Origin: VXOI01 sp965197575
Lineage (GTDB): Bacteria > Chloroflexota > Dehalococcoidia > Lucifugimonadales > UBA3495
Assembly (NCBI GenBank): GCA_965197575.1
Contig: OZ240214.1
Span: 744,001 to 808,000, forward strand
Direction: 5' to 3'
DNA length: 64,000 bases
The position numbers were made by a program, and so were the translations under genes. The notes below the pieces were generated by a model. It saw only the letters and a program-made list of their open reading frames with translations. It did no database searches and was not told the origin of the DNA. Below are positions 58,595-64,000 of this stretch, piece after piece (within the stretch, counting starts at the first letter, position 1; each line of letters starts with the position of its first letter).

Positions 58595-59236
58595 GTGGCC
58601 GGCGTTTTCATCTATTGGGACAACTCCAACATTTTTCACGAGGCGCAACGTATAGTGGAGGCCCGTAACCAGGGCCCGAACGCCCGGTATCGCGTCCGCA
58701 TACATTTTGAGAACCTTTTGAGCTTGGCCCACGCCGACCGTCCGATACAGAAGGCGCTTGCCGCTGGGTCGGTCCCGCCGGAAATGCGCCAATTGTGGAA
58801 TCGCATGGAGAATCAGGGCGTAGAAATACAATTGTTCGATCGCGGGAGCACGGGAAGCGGTGAACAGGAAATGCCCGACCGAATACTTCAATTGCGGATG
58901 TTGGAAGATGCACTGGACTACAACGGAGACCCGGGGACGGCGGTAATGCTCACCGGAGACGGCGCCGGTTATCTCGAAGGGGCGGGCTTCCACAGGACTC
59001 TGGAACGAATGCACCGGCGAGGCTGGCGCGTGGAAATCCTGTCGTGGGCGCACTCCTGCAACCAGCGAATGCGACAATGGGCCGAGGCAAACGGGGCATT
59101 CGTGGCGCTGGACGATTTTTACGACTCCATCACGTTCCTGGAGCCATCCCGGCCGGGCTTCGAGTTGGCGGCCGCGCGCGACCCGGCGCAGTTGGACTTA
59201 TCTCGGCGGCCGACGGCCAGCCCCCCGTCCGGCTAG
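58595..59236 (+). CDS. NYN-domain putative ribonuclease
   Basis: 213 residues with the PIN-like NYN acidic site: IYWDNSNIFHEAQ at the N-terminus, ILQLRMLEDALDY, VMLTGDGAGYLEG, WRVEILSWAHSCNQRMRQWA. GTG start with GGAGG upstream. NYN proteins cut structured RNA or DNA. The substrate is unknown and no partner is encoded next to it. Confidence 0.82.
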   Translation: MAGVFIYWDNSNIFHEAQRIVEARNQGPNARYRVRIHFENLLSLAHADRPIQKALAAGSVPPEMRQLWNRMENQGVEIQLFDRGSTGSGEQEMPDRILQLRMLEDALDYNGDPGTAVMLTGDGAGYLEGAGFHRTLERMHRRGWRVEILSWAHSCNQRMRQWAEANGAFVALDDFYDSITFLEPSRPGFELAAARDPAQLDLSRRPTASPPSG

Positions 59237-59814
59237 CCCCTCATGCTGGCGGTGAGCCAGCGGTTGAAACGGTCGCCCAGCGTCACCGGGTCGTCCAGCA
59301 GCAACGGCACCTGGGCGTTTCCGGGAGCGATCTTCATATGGACGAAGGCCGGGCCGGGAACGGACGTGGCTTCCTCCAGCGCGGTTTTCAGGGATTCCAG
59401 GTCGGAGGCCCGCCAGGCGCGCAACCCGCAGCTTGCCGCGATGTCGGCCAGGTCCAATTTCCCGCTGAAAGTGTACTGCCCGCCCGTTGAAGCGTAGCTC
59501 TCGTTGTCCAGCACGATGAGGAGCAGGTTTTCGGGCTGGAGGTAGCCGACGGTCGTTAGGGCGTTGAGGTTGGTCAGCATCCCTCCGTCGCCTTCCACGC
59601 CCACCACCTTGCGTCCGGGCTGGCCGGACATGCCGAGGCTGAGGCCGAGCACGACCGGGGTGACGATGCCCATGGAATCGACCACGTAGTAGTGGTTCTC
59701 CCTGCGGTCGGCGGCGGCCATCTCCCGGCAGGTCGCGCCGCAGGTCAGCACCACCGGGTCGTCCGGAAACTGTTGCGAGATGAGGGCCAGGGAGTCGTAA
59801 CGGGTGACGGGCAT
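59233..59814 (-). CDS. Sulfopyruvate decarboxylase-like beta subunit, second copy
   Basis: 193 residues: DSMGIVTPVVLGLSLGMSGQP, intact GDGGMLTNLNAL and DNESYASTGGQ for TPP/Mg binding. ATG 59814 follows AAGGAG within the end of the alpha-subunit gene. Paralogue of the 42323 gene, with TCGATCREMAAADRRENHYYVVDSM-type N-terminus. Confidence 0.8.
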   Translation of the reverse strand: MPVTRYDSLALISQQFPDDPVVLTCGATCREMAAADRRENHYYVVDSMGIVTPVVLGLSLGMSGQPGRKVVGVEGDGGMLTNLNALTTVGYLQPENLLLIVLDNESYASTGGQYTFSGKLDLADIAASCGLRAWRASDLESLKTALEEATSVPGPAFVHMKIAPGNAQVPLLLDDPVTLGDRFNRWLTASMRG

Positions 59815-59822
59815 CGGGCGGA

Positions 59823-60332
59823 TCACTCCTTGAGGTTCAGGAACACCACGATGGGCCGGTTGGTCATGTGGGCGTAGTCGAAGGCTTGCCGTATGGCGCG
59901 GGCCCAGGCGTCGATGGGCACCCGGTAGTCCAGCACGAAAGCCTTGATGCGCATGGTTTCCACCATCTGGATGGCCGTTTCCGAGAACAGAAAGTTGGCT
60001 GCGTTGTACTCGCCGAAGCCGCCGCGCCGCACCGCCAGCAACAGCATGGGCGAGTGGTAGGCCATCGCGTAGGTGGTCAGCGCGCCGATGGAGTTGCCAA
60101 GGCCGGTGTCTTGATAGAACATCACCCCCCTTTTGCCGGTCATGGCCAAGCCAGAGGCGATACCGATGCCCTCTTCCTCCCGCGCCACGGGGAAGGAGCG
60201 AACGTTGGGGTCGTCTTCGAAGTGGGCGATTACCGATGCGCCGAAGCTGTCGGGAACGTGGATGAAGTATTCGATTCCGGCAGCATGCAGCCCTTCGATC
60301 ACCGCCGCGCAAGCATCTTCTTGATAACCCAT
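59823..60332 (-). CDS. Sulfopyruvate decarboxylase-like alpha subunit, second copy
   Basis: 169 residues: YFIHVPDSFGASVIAHFED, the catalytic Glu in VAREEEGIGIASGLAMTG, YQDTGLGNSIGALTTYAMAY. Pairs with the PP-domain subunit encoded 8 bp downstream to form one TPP active site. Confidence 0.8.
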   Translation of the reverse strand: MGYQEDACAAVIEGLHAAGIEYFIHVPDSFGASVIAHFEDDPNVRSFPVAREEEGIGIASGLAMTGKRGVMFYQDTGLGNSIGALTTYAMAYHSPMLLLAVRRGGFGEYNAANFLFSETAIQMVETMRIKAFVLDYRVPIDAWARAIRQAFDYAHMTNRPIVVFLNLKE

Positions 60333-60352
60333 AGACAGTCCCCATCAACAGT

Positions 60353-60798
60353 GGAAGGCCGAGCGGACCTGTAAGCCGGGTTCTGTATCCCGACGAATCG
60401 GGATGGTGACCATCTATCTAGCCTCCCGGCGTAACCGGGACCCGCCGGAGCGGGACGGCGTTGCCGCCGTGGTCGAGCGGCCAACCCGGGGACGGGCCGG
60501 GCGCCCATAGTCCCCCTATTCGGCCTTGCTCCAGGTGGGGTTTGGCCGCCGCTGCGTCGCCGCAGCCGGCCGGGCGCTCTTACCGCCCGATTTCACCCTT
60601 GTCGCCCTTTCGCCACCCCGCAGGGGCTTCGAAGAGGGACGGTATGTTTCTGTGCCACTTTCCGTACCCCGCGCCGACGCATTGCCAACGCGAAGTCCTG
60701 GGAGTTACCCAGCACCCTGCCCGGAGGAGCCCGGACTTTCCTCCCCGCCGAACGTCGATACGCCCGACGCGGCGGTCACCCGGTCTGCATGGCCCTCC
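60353..60798 (-). ncRNA. rnpB: RNase P RNA
   Basis: Minus strand. Contains the conserved GAGGAAAGTCCGGGCTCC (60726-60743 region), the GGGTGCTGGGTAACTCCCAG segment and the 3' ACAGAACCCGGCTTAC. Helix P1 closes 5' GGAGGGCC...GACC (60782-60798) with 3' GGTC...GGCCTTCC (60353-60369). Ends are set from P1 and the promoter. Processes tRNA 5' ends. Confidence 0.93.
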
Positions 60799-60805
60799 AA
60801 CCGGC

Positions 60806-60834
60806 ACTCTAGCATAGGCCATTTTGCCGGTCAA
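60806..60834 (-). promoter_or_regulatory. Promoter of rnpB
   Basis: Minus strand: TTGACC (60829-60834), 17-bp spacer, TAGAGT (60806-60811). The start 7-8 bp downstream coincides with the first base of helix P1 at 60798. Confidence 0.65.
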
Positions 60835-60943
60835 CTTGCCCGGCCGGCTTGGCCCGGCGGAATCGAATGAAAAAGCGGCCCATTTTTCAGGGCTGCTCGC
60901 GCGCCACGCCACGCCGGGGCGGGGGAATCCCGGCTGCTAGTCT

Positions 60944-61645
60944 CTAGCTAGGGAGCAACATACGCCCGCAGCTGCTACAGTTGACCGTTTGGCGACCGCT
61001 GCGCACCCGTTGTTGAAGATGGGTGGGCAGCGCCATCTGGCAGCCTTGGCACAGGCCGCGCTCGACGCGGGCCACTGCCTGCCCGCGCTTGGAGCGGCGC
61101 AGGGTCTCGTAGCGTTGCAACGACGTTTGATCCACGCCTTCGGCCAGCTTGCTGCGCTGCGACTCGTAATCTTTGCGGTCCGCCGCCAGCTTTTCGATGA
61201 TTTGGGCCAACTCCACTTGCCGGATCTCCCATCGGGACTTGATGTCGGCAAGCTCGCGCGCCAAGTCGGCGCACTTTGCCTGAGACTCTTCGAGTTGGAT
61301 CGCCAACTCCAAGAACAACGCTTCGTCCTGCCCGATCAGCCGACGGACCGTCGCCGCCTCTTGTTGCAGGGCTTCCAGGTCGCGCACGTTGGTCATCGAG
61401 CCGTCGTAGAGCTGGGTTTCCAACGTTTCCGAGCGCGCCTGCCGCGCTTCCGAGTCGGCGCGGCCTTCTCGTTGCCGCTGTTCGACGTCCTGCAACCGCT
61501 CCTCCTCACCCTTCAGGGCCGTCTCCATGCCCTCGATGGAGACCTCGGTTTTCAGCTCGTCTTCAGCCTTTGCCAATTGCCCCCGGACCCGGTCCAAAGC
61601 AAGGTCCAACTCTTGCAACGCATATAACTGTCTAACGCTAGTCAT
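60944..61645 (-). CDS. Coiled-coil C4-type zinc ribbon protein
   Basis: 233 residues. A long antiparallel coiled coil (about 5-180) is followed by a zinc ribbon CQGCQMALP...CSSCGRML. This is the widespread DUF164/CT398-like family, often encoded beside rnpB or RNase H genes and proposed to bind nucleic acid or assist secretion. Neighbouring rnpB fits that pattern. Confidence 0.88.
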   Translation of the reverse strand: MTSVRQLYALQELDLALDRVRGQLAKAEDELKTEVSIEGMETALKGEEERLQDVEQRQREGRADSEARQARSETLETQLYDGSMTNVRDLEALQQEAATVRRLIGQDEALFLELAIQLEESQAKCADLARELADIKSRWEIRQVELAQIIEKLAADRKDYESQRSKLAEGVDQTSLQRYETLRRSKRGQAVARVERGLCQGCQMALPTHLQQRVRSGRQTVNCSSCGRMLLPS

Positions 61646-61875
61646 GCACTATCGCCCTGCGGGGTTCCTGTCGAGTCGTGTCAAGTAATGTACGTCGTTA
61701 GCCGGTATCATATTCGATTCTAGGAACGCCCCATCCCCTTGTCAATCTCATCATCGGCGCATCGGTATTGGCAAGATGCGCGATTGCGCCTAGACTTGGC
61801 CTACCGTCTGATACCGGCGGTCTCGCCGGGGCCGCAGAATTTGGCTGAGTCTGGGCCGAGGCGAGGGTGGACCGT

Positions 61876-63117
61876 ATGCGAATTCTCCATTTTTCCGACC
61901 TGCACATAGGGGTAGAGAACTACGGTCGGCCCGACCCTGCAACGGGTCTCTCCACCCGGTTGGGAGACTTTCTGCGCTCCCTCGACGAGGTCGTGGAGAC
62001 CGCATTGGACGAGCGGGTCGATCTGGTGCTGATGGCTGGGGACGCCTACAAAGGCCGCGACCCGTCCCAGACCCAGCAACGAGAGTTTGCCAAGCGCCTC
62101 GCTCGCCTGTCCAACGCCGGGATTCCCTCGTTCCTGCTGGTCGGCAACCACGATCTTCCCGCTGCCGCCGGCCGGGCCACGGCGGTCGAAATTTTCCCGA
62201 CGTTGGACGTTCCCAAAGTCCACGTCGGCAGCAGCCTCGACATCTACCGGCTGGACACGCCCTCGGGGCCGTTGCAGGTGCTGGCCGTGCCGTGGCCCCG
62301 CCGCAGCGCGATGCTGGGACGGGAAGACTCGCGCGGGCTGACTATCGACCAGCTCCGGGAGGAGCTGGAGCGCCGCATGACCGACGGCATAGAAACTCGC
62401 GCCCGTCAGTTGGACCCGGACACTCCGGCCATCCTGGCGGCCCACGTCACCGTGAACAGCGCCACCGTCGGCACCGAACGGTCCATGATGCTGGGCAGCG
62501 ATCACGCGCTGCAACTCAGCGCCCTGGACCGGCCCGAGTTGGAATACGTGGCGTTGGGGCACATTCACAAGCACCAGGTTTTGAGGCAGGGGCCGCCGAT
62601 GATCGTCTACTCCGGCAGCCTGCAACGGGTGGACTTCACCGAGGAAAACGACGAAAAGGGGTTCTGCGTGATCGAACTGGACCCCGCTGCGCCGCAGGGC
62701 CAACGCGCGACCGGCTTCGAGTTTCGCAAGGTCCACGCCCGGCCCTTCATAACCGTCGACGTGACCATCGAACCGCAAGAAGCCGATCCTACCGCCGTTG
62801 TGCTCCGGGCCATCGCCCGCAAGCAGATCGCGGATGCCGTGGTCAGAGTGCGAATCTCTTTGCCCACGGAATTGTCCCCTCGCCTGCGGGAACCCGATAT
62901 CCGGGAAGCCTTGGCCCCGGCCCACTTCATCGCGTCGGTGTCGCGGGAAACGACGGAAACGCGCCGCACCCGGCTCTCGCCCGACTCCGGCGACGGCCTG
63001 CAACCCATTCAAGCCCTCGGCCTGTACTTGGACAGCCGAGAAGTGGACGCCGAACGAAAGGAGCTGCTCTTGGCGCGGGCGCAGGAGCTGATCGACGCCG
63101 ACTTGGGCGGGGCGTGA
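61876..63117 (+). CDS. sbcD: SbcD-like DNA repair metallophosphoesterase
   Basis: 413 residues. Phosphoesterase motifs DLHIG, GDAYKGRDPS (normally GDLFD), GNHD, AHVTV and GHIHKHQ coordinate two Mn ions. C-terminal half with capping-domain character. Similar to SbcD/Mre11 nucleases, though no SbcC-type ATPase follows within the window. ATG 61876 is used; a GTG three codons upstream is possible. Confidence 0.85.
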   Translation: MRILHFSDLHIGVENYGRPDPATGLSTRLGDFLRSLDEVVETALDERVDLVLMAGDAYKGRDPSQTQQREFAKRLARLSNAGIPSFLLVGNHDLPAAAGRATAVEIFPTLDVPKVHVGSSLDIYRLDTPSGPLQVLAVPWPRRSAMLGREDSRGLTIDQLREELERRMTDGIETRARQLDPDTPAILAAHVTVNSATVGTERSMMLGSDHALQLSALDRPELEYVALGHIHKHQVLRQGPPMIVYSGSLQRVDFTEENDEKGFCVIELDPAAPQGQRATGFEFRKVHARPFITVDVTIEPQEADPTAVVLRAIARKQIADAVVRVRISLPTELSPRLREPDIREALAPAHFIASVSRETTETRRTRLSPDSGDGLQPIQALGLYLDSREVDAERKELLLARAQELIDADLGGA

Positions 63118-63197
63118 TGGTTGCCCCGACCGTTGCTCCCGGCCCATAATGGCTCCAGAAATTCCGGGTAGTATTGGCGATATGGAGGAGGCGCAGC

Positions 63198-64000
63198 GTG
63201 GTACTCTCCAGACAAGACAATGAAGTCCTGACCAGGACCGGCCCCGGCACACCGATGGGCGAGGTGCTCCGCCGCTACTGGCTGCCCGCCCTGATGATCG
63301 ACGAGCTACCCGGCCCGGACTGCCCTCCCGTCCGGGTGAAGCTGCTGACCGAGGAGCTCGTCGCCTTCCGGGACACCCAAGGCCGGGTCGGGCTGCTGGA
63401 GGAGTTCTGCCCCCACCGGCGCACTTCGATGTTCTTGGGCCGCAACGAGGAAAACGGCCTGCGCTGCGTCTACCACGGCTGGAAGTTCGACGTGGCGGGC
63501 AACTGCCTGGACATGATGAACGAGCCTGAGGGCAGCGACTACTACACCAAGGTCAAGGCCGTTTCCTATCCTACGATTGAGATGGGCGGGCTAATCTGGG
63601 CCTATCTCGGCCCGGCCGACAAGCAGCCCCCTCCGCCCCGGTTCGAGTGGACCCAGGCGCCCGAAAGCCACCGGCTGGTTACCAAGAATCTGCAAGAGTG
63701 CAACTGGCTGCAAGCGCTGGAGGGAGGCATCGACACGGCCCACGCCCCCATCCTGCACCGGCGCATCACCACAAACACCACCCGCCCGGGAATCGGGATC
63801 GACACCGACTTCGTGAAGGGCGCAGCCCCCAAGGTCGAGGTGGAGCGCACCGACTACGGCTACCGCTACGCTGGCATCCGCGCCCTGGGCGAGAACGGCA
63901 AGAATTTCGTCCGCGCCTACCACTACATCATGCCCTTTACCCAAGTCAGACCCTCCCAGTTCGGCCTGTATGGAGGCACGCCCCGTACCCTGATCGCCGG
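63198..64000 (+). CDS. Rieske non-heme iron oxygenase, 3' end missing
   Basis: GTG start with GGAGGAGG upstream; open to the window edge (267 codons). The [2Fe-2S] Rieske site is C-P-H...C-V-Y-H with 17-residue spacing. NWLQALEGGIDTAHAPILH carries the two mononuclear-iron histidines. Closest in pattern to phthalate 4,5-dioxygenase/LigX-type aromatic ring or O-demethylating oxygenases. Confidence 0.9.
   Translation, partial: MVLSRQDNEVLTRTGPGTPMGEVLRRYWLPALMIDELPGPDCPPVRVKLLTEELVAFRDTQGRVGLLEEFCPHRRTSMFLGRNEENGLRCVYHGWKFDVAGNCLDMMNEPEGSDYYTKVKAVSYPTIEMGGLIWAYLGPADKQPPPPRFEWTQAPESHRLVTKNLQECNWLQALEGGIDTAHAPILHRRITTNTTRPGIGIDTDFVKGAAPKVEVERTDYGYRYAGIRALGENGKNFVRAYHYIMPFTQVRPSQFGLYGGTPRTLIA

Noticed and set aside
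60461..60870. Overlapping plus-strand frames
   Set aside because: This is RNase P RNA on the minus strand; the frames are accidental.
61801..63252. 483-codon minus-strand frame opposite sbcD
   Set aside because: Shadow of the metallophosphoesterase gene, whose active-site motifs are all in the plus-strand frame.

Overview
This window (about 63% GC by eye, densely coded on both strands) reads as a chromosomal segment from a Chloroflexota bacterium, most like the Dehalococcoidia/SAR202 branch. This placement is inference. It rests on a division locus cut down to rsmH-ftsA-ftsZ with no peptidoglycan genes, a B12-dependent class II ribonucleotide reductase as the RNR present, many VOC, Rieske, MFS and sulfopyruvate-decarboxylase-like genes, and frequent GTG/TTG starts. 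No tRNA, rRNA, CRISPR array, transposase or phage gene was seen. The one recognisable structural RNA is RNase P RNA.

Layout. 1-4400: end of an M24 peptidase gene, efp, xseA-xseB, a PHP-domain protein and a formyltransferase-like protein. 4420-8030 (minus): tig-clpP-clpX. 8100-11930: rsmH-ftsA-ftsZ, closed by a terminator. 11985-16920: nrdR, a small acidic protein and nrdJ, which carries a 365-residue intein immediately before the catalytic cysteine. A strong promoter, an NrdR-box-like palindrome and a structured leader precede nrdJ. 17000-26050: pdxA-like, proC (probably leaderless), YggT, a PadR regulator with its HAAS-type membrane partner, a small kinase, leucyl aminopeptidase, a VOC protein, an OPA-like MFS carrier and an anchored alpha/beta hydrolase.

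26097-33535 is the most unusual block. A Fur-family (Zur-like) regulator, a zinc-type substrate-binding lipoprotein, a 1327-residue fused double ABC exporter with three histidine-rich segments (one built from 75-bp tandem repeats), then a ZnuC-like ATPase and a ZnuB-like permease. A second, conventional zinc system lies at 52408-55740 (Fur regulator, binding protein with a His/acid repeat loop, ATPase, permease), with an array of 7-1-7 Fur-family operators between regulator and transporter.

33585-41513: cupin, YceI-like lipoprotein, a protein of unknown function, amidohydrolase, a divergently arranged ferric-iron ABC importer (binding protein and permease against ATPase) and a DtxR-family regulator. 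41510-44819: a split TPP decarboxylase pair, a two-helix small membrane protein, a third degenerate TPP subunit and a decayed adenine-methyltransferase-like protein. 44872-48350: asnS, HxlR regulator with divergent palindromes and a 56-codon gene, then a more AT-rich patch with a DNA-binding-like protein and a DUF4258/YgiT toxin-antitoxin-like pair. 48345-52405: gatA-gatC, an MFS carrier and an SDR. 55846-58390: VOC, two hot-dog dehydratase-like proteins and a PHP protein. 58595 to the end: NYN nuclease-like protein, a second split TPP decarboxylase, rnpB, a zinc-ribbon coiled-coil protein, an SbcD-like nuclease and the start of a Rieske oxygenase.
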